A DNA stretch of 64,000 nucleotides from positions 372,001 to 436,000 of the forward strand of contig NZ_FRCH01000001.1 of assembly GCF_900142825.1 (NCBI RefSeq). The letters run 5' to 3'. Below the pieces are notes generated by a model. The model did not search any database, was not told the DNA's origin, and worked only from the letters and a program-made list of their open reading frames with translations. Positions 18,218-26,245 of the stretch are shown here, piece by piece (position 1 is the first letter of the stretch; each line of letters begins with the position of its first letter). The translations under genes were made by a program, and so were the position numbers. This stretch comes from Rhodanobacter sp. OK091. Its GTDB lineage: Bacteria; Pseudomonadota; Gammaproteobacteria; Xanthomonadales; Rhodanobacteraceae.

Positions 18218-19012
18218 ATGACCACGAAAAAATCACCCGAGAAAGGCCGAAAAGAAGCGCGGCGCGCCATGAGCACACCGCCGGTTGTGCTGCCGCACGA
18301 ATGGGAGGCCGCGCGCGAACAGCTTCTCGTCAAGGAGAAGGCCATGACCCGCGCACGCGACGCGGTGGCCGCCGAGCGGCGGCAGATGCCGTGGGTTGCG
18401 GTGGAAAAGCCATATGTATTCGACGGCCCCGAAGGCAAGGCCAGTCTGCTCGACCTGTTCGCGGGCCGCCGTCAGCTGATCGTCTATCGCGCCTTCTTCG
18501 AGCCGGGCGTGCATGGCTGGCCGGAGCATGCGTGCATCGGCTGTTCCCTGGGAGCGGACCAGGTTTCCCACCTCGCCCACTTGAACGCGCGCGACACGAC
18601 GCTCGTGTATGCCTCGCGTGCTCCGCAGGTAGACATCGCGCGCCTGAAAGAGCGGATGGGATGGGAAAGAATCCCCTGGTACACGATCACCGACAGCTTC
18701 GACGCCGACTTCGGCGTGGACGAATGGCACGGCCACAACGCATTCATCCGCGACGGCGACCGCGTGTTCCGCACCTACTTCATCAACAGCCGCGGCGACG
18801 AGGCGATGGGCACCGTCTGGAGCTACCTCGACATGACGGCGCTCGGACGCCAGGAGTCGTGGGAGGACTCGCCGGAAGGCTATCCCCAGACCCGACCGTA
18901 CAAGTGGTGGAACTGGCACGAGCTTTATGTCCCCGGCGCTGCGATCGACCCGGCCTGGGACAGAGTATCGGAAGCCGGAGAAGCCACCTTCCGGGAAAAA
19001 CACGACGACTGA
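18218..19012 (+). CDS. DUF899 family (thioredoxin-fold) protein
   Basis: 264 residues from the ATG at 18218, which has CCGGAGG 6 bp upstream. Family features: LPHEWEAAREQLLVKEKAMTRARDAVAAERRQMPWV near the N-terminus, a DLFAGRRQLIVYRAFFEPG block with CIGCSLGADQ (a CxxC in the thioredoxin position), and the C-terminal YQTRPYKWWNWHELY. DUF899 proteins are cytosolic and usually called predicted dithiol-disulfide oxidoreductases. Function otherwise untested. It ends before a strong bidirectional terminator at 19114-19146. Confidence 0.9.
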   Translation: MTTKKSPEKGRKEARRAMSTPPVVLPHEWEAAREQLLVKEKAMTRARDAVAAERRQMPWVAVEKPYVFDGPEGKASLLDLFAGRRQLIVYRAFFEPGVHGWPEHACIGCSLGADQVSHLAHLNARDTTLVYASRAPQVDIARLKERMGWERIPWYTITDSFDADFGVDEWHGHNAFIRDGDRVFRTYFINSRGDEAMGTVWSYLDMTALGRQESWEDSPEGYPQTRPYKWWNWHELYVPGAAIDPAWDRVSEAGEATFREKHDD

Positions 19013-19113
19013 TCGGGTGAAGCACGACATCGCTCATGCGCAGGCGTGCAAATGTCTCTGCCCCCTTGTTTCCCGGATGCAAGACTGAAGCAGGTCTCGT
19101 TTTATCGATCGAC

Positions 19114-19146
19114 AAAAAAAAGGCCGCGCGAGCGGCCCTTTTTGTT
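19114..19146. terminator. bidirectional Rho-independent terminator
   Basis: Stem GGCCGC, loop GCGA, stem GCGGCC, with an A8 run on the left and a T6 run on the right. It lies between the convergent DUF899 gene (+) and the enol-lactonase gene (-), so it can stop transcription from both sides. Confidence 0.9.
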
Positions 19147-19166
19147 GCCGAAGCATCGACGATGCT

Positions 19167-19964
19167 TCAAGCAGCGAGCAGAAACTCCGATACGGCTCTC
19201 GTGAACTCGGCCGGATATTCGATATTCGACAGATGCACGGCGGGCAGAATCAGCAACTTCGCGCCCGGGATCGTGGCCGCGATCGCCTCGCCATGGCTGG
19301 CGAGCGTCACCGTGTCGTAACGGCCGGCGATAACGAGAGTCGGGCGTGGGATCAACACGATGGTGCGTCGCAAGTCCGTATCGCGAACCGCCGCATATAG
19401 CCCGGCCAAACCCTGTCGGTCGGTCGCCAGAAGCATCGAACGAAACCGACCGATGACGGGTGCGTTCGCTTCGAGCATCTTCGTGGGAAACCAGTTGCTG
19501 AGGAACATTTCGGCCGTCTCAGTCATGTCTCTGGCCCGCAGAACCGCAGCGATTCGCTCATCGAACTGGTCGGCGGGACCGAGGTAAGACGAGGTATTGG
19601 CGAGGATCAATCGGTCGATTCGCTCGGGAGCGTAGACGCCGAGCCACTGGCCGACGAAACCGCCCAGCGACAAACCGAGAAAATGGACGCGCTCGATACC
19701 GAGCCCATCGAGCAGTTCGAGCACGTCGCGACCGAGACGATCGAGAGAATACGCGCCGGGCATGACGCTCGATGCGCCGTGGCCGCGCAAGTCGTAGCGC
19801 AGCACGCGGAAGTGCTTCGACAGCTCTTCGATCTCTCCGTCCCACATGTGCAATGAGGTGCCGATGGAATTGGACAGCATCAGAACCGGCTTTCCTTCCG
19901 CACCGTCGAGGCACCAGGCGATGTGGTGGCCGTCACCGGTCGTGAAAAAGGATGGATCGTTCAT
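19167..19964 (-). CDS. alpha/beta hydrolase, 3-oxoadipate enol-lactonase-like
   Basis: 265 residues from the ATG at 19962-19964 (MNDPSFFTTGDGHHIAW). The body follows the PcaD pattern: SNSIGTSLHMWDGEIEELSKHFRVLRYDLRGHGAS, the nucleophile elbow GLSLGGFVGQWLG, the acid in IAGRYDTVT and the histidine in PAVHLSNIE. PcaD hydrolyses 3-oxoadipate enol-lactone in the beta-ketoadipate pathway, but no other pca gene is in the window, so a different lactone or ester is possible. It is divergent from the LysR gene at 20070, a likely regulator. Confidence 0.85.
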   Translation of the reverse strand: MNDPSFFTTGDGHHIAWCLDGAEGKPVLMLSNSIGTSLHMWDGEIEELSKHFRVLRYDLRGHGASSVMPGAYSLDRLGRDVLELLDGLGIERVHFLGLSLGGFVGQWLGVYAPERIDRLILANTSSYLGPADQFDERIAAVLRARDMTETAEMFLSNWFPTKMLEANAPVIGRFRSMLLATDRQGLAGLYAAVRDTDLRRTIVLIPRPTLVIAGRYDTVTLASHGEAIAATIPGAKLLILPAVHLSNIEYPAEFTRAVSEFLLAA

Positions 19965-20069
19965 TAAGAGTTCGCTCTTGTCGCGGCGTATCCCGCGAAA
20001 CAAATCCTAGTTGCGGCCGATCCGAATAAATATTACAAAGATTTACAAATCATTGTAGAGAAATACGAC

Positions 20070-21011
20070 ATGAGTACGTTCACTCTTCACGACCTGCAGT
20101 GCTTCGACGCGGTAGTCCGAGGCGGCAGCTTCCAGGCCGCGGCGGCGCTGCTGCACCGCTCGCACCCCTCGGTGTTCGCCGCCGTGGCGAAATTGGAAAA
20201 GCAGCTCGACTTGCCTTTGCTCGACCGCAGCGGCTATCGGGTGGCGCCAACCTTGGCCGGCAAGTCGCTCCATCGTCGCGCGCAGACCCTGCTGCGCGAG
20301 ATGGAAAGCCTGCGTACCCATGCGGCCCAACTGGCGATGGGCGAAGAGAGCGAGCTGCGTGTCGTGATCGGCGGTCTATGCCCGCTGAAGCAGACGCTGG
20401 GTCTGCTGAGCCGCTTCTTCGCAACCTGCCCCACCACACGCCTGCATCTCTATTTCGAGGCCCTGTCCGGTCCGCGCGAACGTCTGCTCGACGGTGATGC
20501 AGATCTGATCCTGCATCATGTCGACAAGAACGATCCGCGCGTGGAATGGTTCGATCTATGCCGGCTGGCGATCGTGCCGGTAGCCGCACCGGGTTTCCTG
20601 CCGTTCGCGGCGTCGCGCGCCATCCGGCCCGAGCAACTGCGCGACTTCACCCAATGCGTGATTCGCGACACCGCACGCCATTCGGCCGCATTGAACTACT
20701 TCATCGTCGAGGGCGCCCCACAATGCACCGTAACCGATCAGTCGATGAAGAAGGAAATGATTCTGCAGGGCATGGGATGGGGCCATCTGCCGTACCATTT
20801 GATCGAACGTGAACTGCGCAGCGGCCGGCTGCAGTCGATCGCCGGGCGTCATCTCCCGGGCAAGACCGAAGAAATTGTCGTCGCGCGCCGGCGCGACCGC
20901 CCCCACGGTCCGGTCGCAAACCGACTATGGGACTACTTGCAGGAGCAGGCGCCGAAACTGCGCAAAGCGTTCGCTGGCGGGCCTCCGAAGTCGCGAAAGC
21001 AGTCCGGATAG
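20070..21011 (+). CDS. LysR-family transcriptional regulator
   Basis: 313 residues. N-terminal winged helix: LHDLQCFDAVVRGGSFQAAAALLHRSHPSVFAAVAKLEKQLDLPLLDRSGYRV. The effector domain follows (LRVVIGGLCPLKQTLGLL to about residue 295). The ATG at 20070 is 105 bp from the divergent enol-lactonase-like gene, in an AT-rich gap that includes ATAAATATTACAAAGA, a good place for a shared LysR-type promoter. Confidence 0.93.
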   Translation: MSTFTLHDLQCFDAVVRGGSFQAAAALLHRSHPSVFAAVAKLEKQLDLPLLDRSGYRVAPTLAGKSLHRRAQTLLREMESLRTHAAQLAMGEESELRVVIGGLCPLKQTLGLLSRFFATCPTTRLHLYFEALSGPRERLLDGDADLILHHVDKNDPRVEWFDLCRLAIVPVAAPGFLPFAASRAIRPEQLRDFTQCVIRDTARHSAALNYFIVEGAPQCTVTDQSMKKEMILQGMGWGHLPYHLIERELRSGRLQSIAGRHLPGKTEEIVVARRRDRPHGPVANRLWDYLQEQAPKLRKAFAGGPPKSRKQSG

Positions 21012-21093
21012 AACGCCTCCGATCGAACTGAAGCGACGCCGACTTGTACAACGGAATCTTGGCGCTCGCTGCCCTGTCAACGCGAGAGCCCGC

Positions 21094-21282
21094 CATCGCG
21101 CGCTCAATGCGTCTGTTCATCGGATAGGAAAAGGCGACTCGCCGAAAGCGAGCTTGAACTGGCGGCTGAGGTGCCCGGCCAACATGTGCGCACCGTGGGC
21201 GAACGCCCCCGATGTCCAGCGGCCGCGTGTATTCCCTATCGATCCGGTCGCGAACGCGGCGTAGTCGCGCGAGATAGCCCAT
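21094..21282 (-). pseudogene. decayed AraC-family gene, near-copy of 12815-13264
   Basis: On the minus strand this stretch reads LARLRRVRDRIDREYTRPLD, then shifts frame, then NRRIERAM. It matches the AraC gene at 12815-13264 at the nucleotide level over about 190 bp, for example CGATCCGGTCGCGAACGCGG and GGCGACTCGCCGAAAGCGAG. At least two frameshifts and missing ends make it non-functional. It probably once paired with a downstream target as the intact copy does with its VOC gene. Confidence 0.8.
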
Positions 21283-21314
21283 TAAAAGTGGATCAGAGCT
21301 CCTTCTCGCGCGTT

Positions 21315-22223
21315 CTACGCCACACTCCGGCGATCGAGCGCGCTGCGATCCCACTTGGCCAGGTCGGCGGCGCGCTCGTAGGTGCTGTCGATGAAGGCGT
21401 GGATCATTTCATCCGGCGCGTCGGCTTGCCGGACCGCATCGTAGGGCAGGATGAACTCGCCGAGCTGGCGATGGTAGTAGGCGGCCTGAGGTTGCACCCG
21501 CGCGTCCTTCAGTCCCGGCGGTTCCGGTGCGGCATACGCGTAGAACGCGGGCTCCAGCAGCGCTCCGCTGCCGGGCCAGAAGCCGTGGCTGATGACTTCG
21601 TGCGAGTACGCGTCGCGCTCGAACTGCGGCCCCTCGCGCGGCGGCGCGCGACGGCCGGAGAAGCGCGTCACCGCCAGGTCGAAACTCCCCCAGAAGAAGT
21701 TGACCGGACTGCTCTTGCCGACGAACGCGCATTGCGAGGCGGTAAACACGCGATCGACCTGCACCAGGATGCGCCATACGCGATTGGCGTACTCGGGGTC
21801 GTAGGCGTGGTGCTGCGTGTCCTGGTCGAACCGGACGGGCTGGGCAACCTCGACGGCCCACGGCCGGATCTTCACCGGCAAGCGCATCGCATCCAGCGTC
21901 GCCATCAACTCACGGTAGAAATCGGCGACGCTGCGCGGCGCCAGCGCCAGTGTTCGGATCTCGCCGTCCGAAGCGCGGACGGCCAGCTGGTGATCGATGA
22001 AGTCGAGCTCGATGGTGAAGGAACGAGTGCCGTGCGGCAGCGAGCGCGTCGCCAGTCCTCTCGACGTGACGCGCAGTGCCACCGACCAGCAATGATTGAG
22101 TGGCGGCGCCTGCGCCAGCGCGATCTTGCCGATCACCTGCAGCCACATATGCAACGTCGCGTAAGTGTCCTTCCATGCGCTGTAAGGCAGCGCAGGCCAA
22201 CTGGTTTCAGCTGTCGTTGTCAT
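21315..22223 (-). CDS. DUF5996 family protein
   Basis: About 302 residues from the ATG at 22221-22223; starts at 22238 and 22253 are in frame and cannot be excluded. Family-typical opening WPALPYSAWKDTYATLHMWLQVIGKIALAQAPPLNHCWSVAL and later SSPVNFFWGSFDLAVTRFSGR and a C-terminal FYAYAAPEPPG. DUF5996 proteins are cytosolic and uncharacterised. It is followed downstream by the AraC remnant. The regulator gene at 22396 lies upstream on the same strand. Confidence 0.85.
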   Translation of the reverse strand: MTTTAETSWPALPYSAWKDTYATLHMWLQVIGKIALAQAPPLNHCWSVALRVTSRGLATRSLPHGTRSFTIELDFIDHQLAVRASDGEIRTLALAPRSVADFYRELMATLDAMRLPVKIRPWAVEVAQPVRFDQDTQHHAYDPEYANRVWRILVQVDRVFTASQCAFVGKSSPVNFFWGSFDLAVTRFSGRRAPPREGPQFERDAYSHEVISHGFWPGSGALLEPAFYAYAAPEPPGLKDARVQPQAAYYHRQLGEFILPYDAVRQADAPDEMIHAFIDSTYERAADLAKWDRSALDRRSVA

Positions 22224-22395
22224 GTCCGCTGCCCCCATCGTCTCCGGTTGCACGCGCTTACGATAACCGATCGACAGCGAACCGGCGGGCTGTCCGGCGG
22301 CCCGTCATCACGGAAGCTCGGGGCCAGGTTACTTGCCGCGAAATGCGGGATGGACTCTCATTAAAAGCAGACCGGAGCCCACCCACGGGGCATCT

Positions 22396-23244
22396 TCATG
22401 CGGCCTCCCCTGCCGCGAGTTCGGCGCACACGGCGGCGGTGTGATCGTCGGCCGGGAATGTGCAGTCGATCCGTATCTCGTCGAGAGTCACGTCGTACGG
22501 CGCCGCGAAGGTGGTGAACGTTTCGAAGAAGCGCAGCTCGCCGAACTTGCTGCGGAAGGTGAAGGTGACGATCGGCGAGGGTTCGTCGCCCAGCTCGCGC
22601 TCGCGCCAGCGCGCGGGCACGTCGGGATAGGCAAACATTTCGTCGAGCAGCTGCTGCGTCCGGCGGTCGGTCGGATTGGCGGCGAGATCGTCATGCACAT
22701 GCCGGATGAACCGCGCGGCCACTTCGTGCCAGTTGGCGATCACCGGGCGAAAGTCTTCCGGGTCGAAAATCTGGTGCAGCAGATTGACGTGCCGACCCGG
22801 CCTCCCCTCCATCAGCATCTGACCGACCCTGACCGCCGCCGCATTGGTCGCCAGCACATCCCAATGACGGCTGATCACGAACGCCGGATACGGCTCCTGG
22901 TGCGCGAGAATCAGGTCGACCGCTTGGCGCACGCGATCGAGTGCGGGAGCCGCCAACGAACGCTCGGGATGCATCGCCGCGAAACCCGCGGCGCGCAGCA
23001 ATGCGTTGCGTTCCCTCAGTGGCATGCCCAGCGCGTCGGCCAGCCGCGATACCGTATCGCGGCTCGCGCGCGCCTTGCCGGTTTCGACGCAGCTGAGGTG
23101 CCGGGTCGATATGCCGGTTTCCAACGCCAGGTCGAGCTGGCTCAGACGCCGCGCCGCACGCCACTCGCGCAGCAAGGCGCCGATCGGCGAATGGGACAGC
23201 GGGGCCGTGAGCGTGGCGATGGCGATTCCTTCATGCGGGGCCAC
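22396..23244 (-). CDS. XRE-family regulator with MmyB-like ligand-binding domain
   Basis: 282 residues. Residues 20-80 form a Cro/CI helix-turn-helix (LSQLDLALETGISTRHLSCVETGKARASRDTVSRLADALGMPLRERN). Residues 100-270 are the MmyB-like PAS-type domain (YPAFVISRHWDVLATNAAAVRV, then VARFIRHVHDDLAANPTDRR and IVTFTFRSKFGELRFFETFTTF), thought to bind fatty-acid-like ligands. A typical single-component regulator of neighbouring catabolic or redox genes; DUF5996 (downstream, same strand) and the secreted VOC gene (upstream) are candidates. Confidence 0.92.
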   Translation of the reverse strand: MAPHEGIAIATLTAPLSHSPIGALLREWRAARRLSQLDLALETGISTRHLSCVETGKARASRDTVSRLADALGMPLRERNALLRAAGFAAMHPERSLAAPALDRVRQAVDLILAHQEPYPAFVISRHWDVLATNAAAVRVGQMLMEGRPGRHVNLLHQIFDPEDFRPVIANWHEVAARFIRHVHDDLAANPTDRRTQQLLDEMFAYPDVPARWRERELGDEPSPIVTFTFRSKFGELRFFETFTTFAAPYDVTLDEIRIDCTFPADDHTAAVCAELAAGEAA

Positions 23245-23268
23245 GCGAAGAATATCTCAGTGGCGTCC

Positions 23269-24255
23269 CTAGCTGCCGGCGCCGGCACACGGTGCCCTGC
23301 CCGCCAGGATCGCGTGGAACTCGATCGACAGGCCGAGATCGTCCCGCGTCGGGGCGAGGAAGGATTCGCCGGACAAGCCGCGATAAGTGGTCAGCCTGTG
23401 CTCGTAGCCGCGTTCGACCCAACGTTGCGCACGCCCGAGATCGGCGACGCCGACACTCACGCCCAGAATGCGCGGCCCGCCGGCCGCCATGGCGTCGGCG
23501 GCGGCACCGCTGCCATCGGGCTGAAGCACCAGCAGCGCGGTCGGCCCGACCGGCACGCAAAAGCCGCGGGCGCCGGCTTCGGGCAACCTGGTCGGCACCG
23601 CGCCACCGAAACCCATCTTTTCGAGCTGCCTGCGATCGGATTCGGCATCGCCCGACACCAGCCATATCGCCGACAGTTCGCGCGCGCCGTTGGGATGCTC
23701 GCGCGTCACGCGGTAATCGTCCGCATTGGCAGGATCGATCTGGTCGGGGGCGTAGTGGGCGGCGTAGTCGATGAAGAACGTGTTGCTCGACAGCGGCGCA
23801 CGGTCGAACGCAAACAACCGCCAACCCGGTTTCTTGCTGTCAGGCCCCGTAAAAAAGGGTGTGACCGCATAGCCCAGCCCTTTGAGCGAGCCGCGGATCG
23901 CATCGAGCCCCGCGGAGCGGAAGCCGAAGCTGCGCGATCCCGGGCCGCCCTTGAGCGCCAGCTGGTCTTCCTTCATGCCCGGATCGAAGGCCGGATCGGG
24001 GCGGGTGATGCCGAGCAGTTCGATAAAACTGCTGTCGGCGAACCTGACGTATCGATTTGCGACGCCGCTGGGATCATGTCCCGGGCGCACCTGGAAGCCC
24101 AGCTTGACTGCCATGACCGAGGTTATCTGATCGATCCCGTGCCCCCAGAGCAGAATGTGGTCGAGTCGCGCAGGAGGTGCCGCGGCAGGACGAGGCGAGG
24201 CCTGCGCAGCACCGAGACACAGGAACATTGCCAGAACGAGCAGCATCGGGCGCAT
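23269..24255 (-). CDS. secreted VOC-fold (glyoxalase-like domain) protein
   Basis: 328 residues with a signal peptide (MRPMLLVLAMFLCLGAAQA). The mature chain begins with a glyoxalase_3-like motif, RLDHILLWGHGIDQ, with VANRYVRFADSSFIELLGI, and a second VOC half near the C-terminus (ILGVSVGVADLGRAQRWVERGYEHRLTTY). Export of a double-VOC protein is less common than cytosolic forms. Substrate unknown. It ends just 24 bp before the XRE/MmyB regulator starts on the same strand, so they may form one transcript. Confidence 0.8.
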   Translation of the reverse strand: MRPMLLVLAMFLCLGAAQASPRPAAAPPARLDHILLWGHGIDQITSVMAVKLGFQVRPGHDPSGVANRYVRFADSSFIELLGITRPDPAFDPGMKEDQLALKGGPGSRSFGFRSAGLDAIRGSLKGLGYAVTPFFTGPDSKKPGWRLFAFDRAPLSSNTFFIDYAAHYAPDQIDPANADDYRVTREHPNGARELSAIWLVSGDAESDRRQLEKMGFGGAVPTRLPEAGARGFCVPVGPTALLVLQPDGSGAAADAMAAGGPRILGVSVGVADLGRAQRWVERGYEHRLTTYRGLSGESFLAPTRDDLGLSIEFHAILAGRAPCAGAGS

Positions 24256-24308
24256 GGGGAGTCCCTTGGTGGAAGTGCCGCGATTTTCGTCGAAACAAGC
24301 GCACGAAA

Positions 24309-24331
24309 GCCATGACCTCGGAGGTCATGGC
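24309..24331. promoter_or_regulatory. 23-bp near-perfect palindrome, operator candidate
   Basis: GCCATGACCTC, one central base, then its exact complement. It lies 54 bp upstream of the secreted VOC gene start and 118 bp after the stop of the DUF4440 gene. There is no T-run, so an operator for the VOC/XRE transcription unit is more likely than a terminator. The nearby XRE protein is the obvious candidate ligand. Confidence 0.4.
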
Positions 24332-24448
24332 GCCAGTGCAACGAAAGACTGCAAGGATCCCGGATGAGCTTGGTTTTACCCCTAGTCTCTTTTGGAAATT
24401 CTCATTCTCGGCGAATCGCTGCCGGCAACATCGCAGATGCTTCGAGGT

Positions 24449-24910
24449 TCATTCGCCCGGCAACGCGCGATGGATCTGGGTGAAGACGACCTGCCATCGA
24501 CCGCCGCGCCTGGCCCATACATCGACGAAGCGCGCTCGCATCGTGTAAGGCTTGCCGCGATCGACGCCCTTCGCATCGACCATTCCGCCGAGCACCGCGC
24601 CATCCGACCACGCCTTGCGCACCTGCTGGCTGATCGCAACATATGTCGTCTTGTTGCCCGGCACGATCGCATCGGCGATGGACTCGGCCTTGTTCCGGTT
24701 CTTGCCGTTCGAATCCGCCAGCGTGTAATCGTCGGCGAGATACCGCTCGAGCCCGGCGCGGTCGGATTTCAACTGCGCGATGTCATAGGCGGTCGCGGCG
24801 GCGGCGAGGTCGGCAGGCAGGCTACGGTAGTCGCCAACCCCCTGCTCCGCATGCACCGACGGCGCGATCAGCGCCCCGAGGATGATCCAGATCCAGCTTG
24901 CAGCTCGCAC
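24449..24910 (-). CDS. secreted DUF4440 / SnoaL-like protein
   Basis: 153 residues from a GTG at 24908-24910, chosen because CGGAGAAGAAG stands just before it and a signal peptide starts here (VRAASWIWIILGALIAPSVHA); the ATG at 24964 adds an unlikely charged head. The mature part is a cone-shaped NTF2-like fold: LERYLADDYTLADSNGKNRNKAESIADA, and the end VDVWARRGGRWQVVFTQIHRA typical of DUF4440. Role unknown, perhaps a small-ligand binder or isomerase in the periplasm. Confidence 0.8.
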   Translation of the reverse strand: MRAASWIWIILGALIAPSVHAEQGVGDYRSLPADLAAAATAYDIAQLKSDRAGLERYLADDYTLADSNGKNRNKAESIADAIVPGNKTTYVAISQQVRKAWSDGAVLGGMVDAKGVDRGKPYTMRARFVDVWARRGGRWQVVFTQIHRALPGE

Positions 24911-25060
24911 CTTCTTCTCCGGGTTTCGAGGTTCGAGCGAGTGTTTTCCACGCCGTATGCACAAGCAATAACCAGCGAGGTCAAGTCCCGCGTCGGCCGC
25001 GATGGCGCTTTCCGATCAACCCCAAAGGCTGCCCAGGCTCGCGGCAATTGGCTGACTGGA

Positions 25061-25113
25061 ACTGAACCGGACCCCTTTTTTGCCCGCGTAAAGTGAACCT
25101 CACCCCGTTTTTT
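25061..25113. repeat. two tandem 'GTGAACC-n-ACCCC-Tn' dispersed units
   Basis: Units at 25061-25081 (ACTGAACCGGACCCCTTTTTT) and 25092-25113 (AGTGAACCTCACCCCG plus T6) are variants of one motif. A third variant stands at 63147-63164 (AGTGAACCCGACCCCGTTA). Short motifs of this kind are scattered in many proteobacterial genomes and are often linked to REP/RAYT systems. The T-runs may also terminate transcription. Confidence 0.5.
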
Positions 25114-25163
25114 AGGCCATTTGAGGGGTATGGTCGAGCGTCTGACCCGACTGGAGACCCCCC

Positions 25164-25700
25164 ATGGCCCTGTGGAAAGAAACCGCCAAGACCTCCGCCA
25201 TCGAGACGCCCGAGGCCACGGACCTGGCCCGCCTCAGCATCCCGGAGAGCAAGCCCGAAGCGGAAACGCCGGTACGGCCGGCACCTCGTCCCACACCCTC
25301 GCTCTCGCCCGCGCCGAGCAAACCCAAGACCGAATCGCTGATCGCGCCCGATATCACCATCGAGGGCAAGATCGAAGGTGCGGGCCATGTGCGCATCGCG
25401 GGCAGCTTCAAGGGCGACGTCAACGTGCTCGGCGACCTCACCATCGAGCCCGGTGCCAAGGTGACCGGCAGCGTGCGCGCCGAGAAGGTCACCATCGCGG
25501 GCGAACTGATCGGCAATATCGAATCCGCGGCGCACGTGGAATTGCAGCAGAGCGGTGCACTGACCGGCGACCTGAAGGCAGGATCGCTCAGCGTGGCCGC
25601 AGGTTCGCGCATGCGCGGCCAGGCCGAATTCGGCTGGGACGACGCCAAGGACAGCAACGGCGCGCACAAGACCAACGGGCACAACGGCACAGCTTCATGA
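25164..25700 (+). CDS. bactofilin family cytoskeletal protein
   Basis: 178 residues. A proline-rich unstructured head (residues 1-62) is followed by a right-handed beta-helix of short repeats (DITIEGKIEGAGHVRIAGSFKGDVNVLGDLTIEPGAKVTGSVRAEKVTIAGELIGNI), the bactofilin (DUF583) core, and a short polar tail. Bactofilins polymerise without nucleotide and position cell-wall or polar proteins. It overlaps the next gene (ATGA), so the zinc-ribbon protein is likely a functional partner. Confidence 0.93.
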   Translation: MALWKETAKTSAIETPEATDLARLSIPESKPEAETPVRPAPRPTPSLSPAPSKPKTESLIAPDITIEGKIEGAGHVRIAGSFKGDVNVLGDLTIEPGAKVTGSVRAEKVTIAGELIGNIESAAHVELQQSGALTGDLKAGSLSVAAGSRMRGQAEFGWDDAKDSNGAHKTNGHNGTAS

Positions 25701-26059
25701 CCCTCGCACATCCGGGCACGGCCGGTGCGACGCGCATCTGTCCGCACTGCCGGGAGACCATCCTGGAAAGTGCGGAGGTGTGTCCCGCCTGCCGCCACAA
25801 GCTGCGCTTCAGCGAACCCACCAGCGCGATCGCCACGTCGGCGTCCACACCGCTGCGCGTGGAAGGCAGCTTTCGCAACCCCGTCGACAGCGGTGCGTGG
25901 GAATACTCGATGGTGCTGACCATCCGCAACGAACGCGGCGAAGAGATCGCGCGCAAGCTGGTCGGCGTCGGCGCCATGCAGCCGAACGAGCAACGCACCT
26001 TCACCTTGAACGTCGAGATGAACCCCGCCAGCACGAGCAGCAAGCGCACACGGCATTGA
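25697..26059 (+). CDS. zinc-ribbon protein coupled to bactofilin
   Basis: 120 residues starting MTLAHPGTAGATRICPHC. A rubredoxin-like zinc ribbon with CPHC and CPAC lies at residues 15-38. The rest (LRVEGSFRNPVDSGAWEYSMVLTIRNERGEEIARKLVGVGAMQPNEQRTFTLNVEM) looks like an Ig-like beta-sandwich. The ATG overlaps the bactofilin stop (25697-25700). The pairing suggests a role in bactofilin scaffolds, but no function is established. Confidence 0.75.
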   Translation: MTLAHPGTAGATRICPHCRETILESAEVCPACRHKLRFSEPTSAIATSASTPLRVEGSFRNPVDSGAWEYSMVLTIRNERGEEIARKLVGVGAMQPNEQRTFTLNVEMNPASTSSKRTRH

Positions 26060-26245
26060 TGGCGGATTCCGTCGTGATGTGGCTGGGCGGCGTCTGAACC
26101 CGGCGCTGGCGTTGCCTGCCTGCGTGCAGCAAGTGGCTCCACTGGCAAATCGCAGCTTTCGGGTTCCAATCGGGGATGGTGCAAAAGCGCGGTCGGCTGC
26201 CTGCGCCGCTGCAGGCTGGTCACGAATGTCTACTCGAGGTTAGGC

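Noticed and set aside
22333..24315. 660-residue plus-strand reading frame
   Set aside because: Shadow of the XRE/MmyB and VOC genes on the minus strand.
24309..24331. terminator of the DUF4440 gene
   Set aside because: No T-run on the minus strand after the stem and 118 bp from the stop; an operator is more likely.
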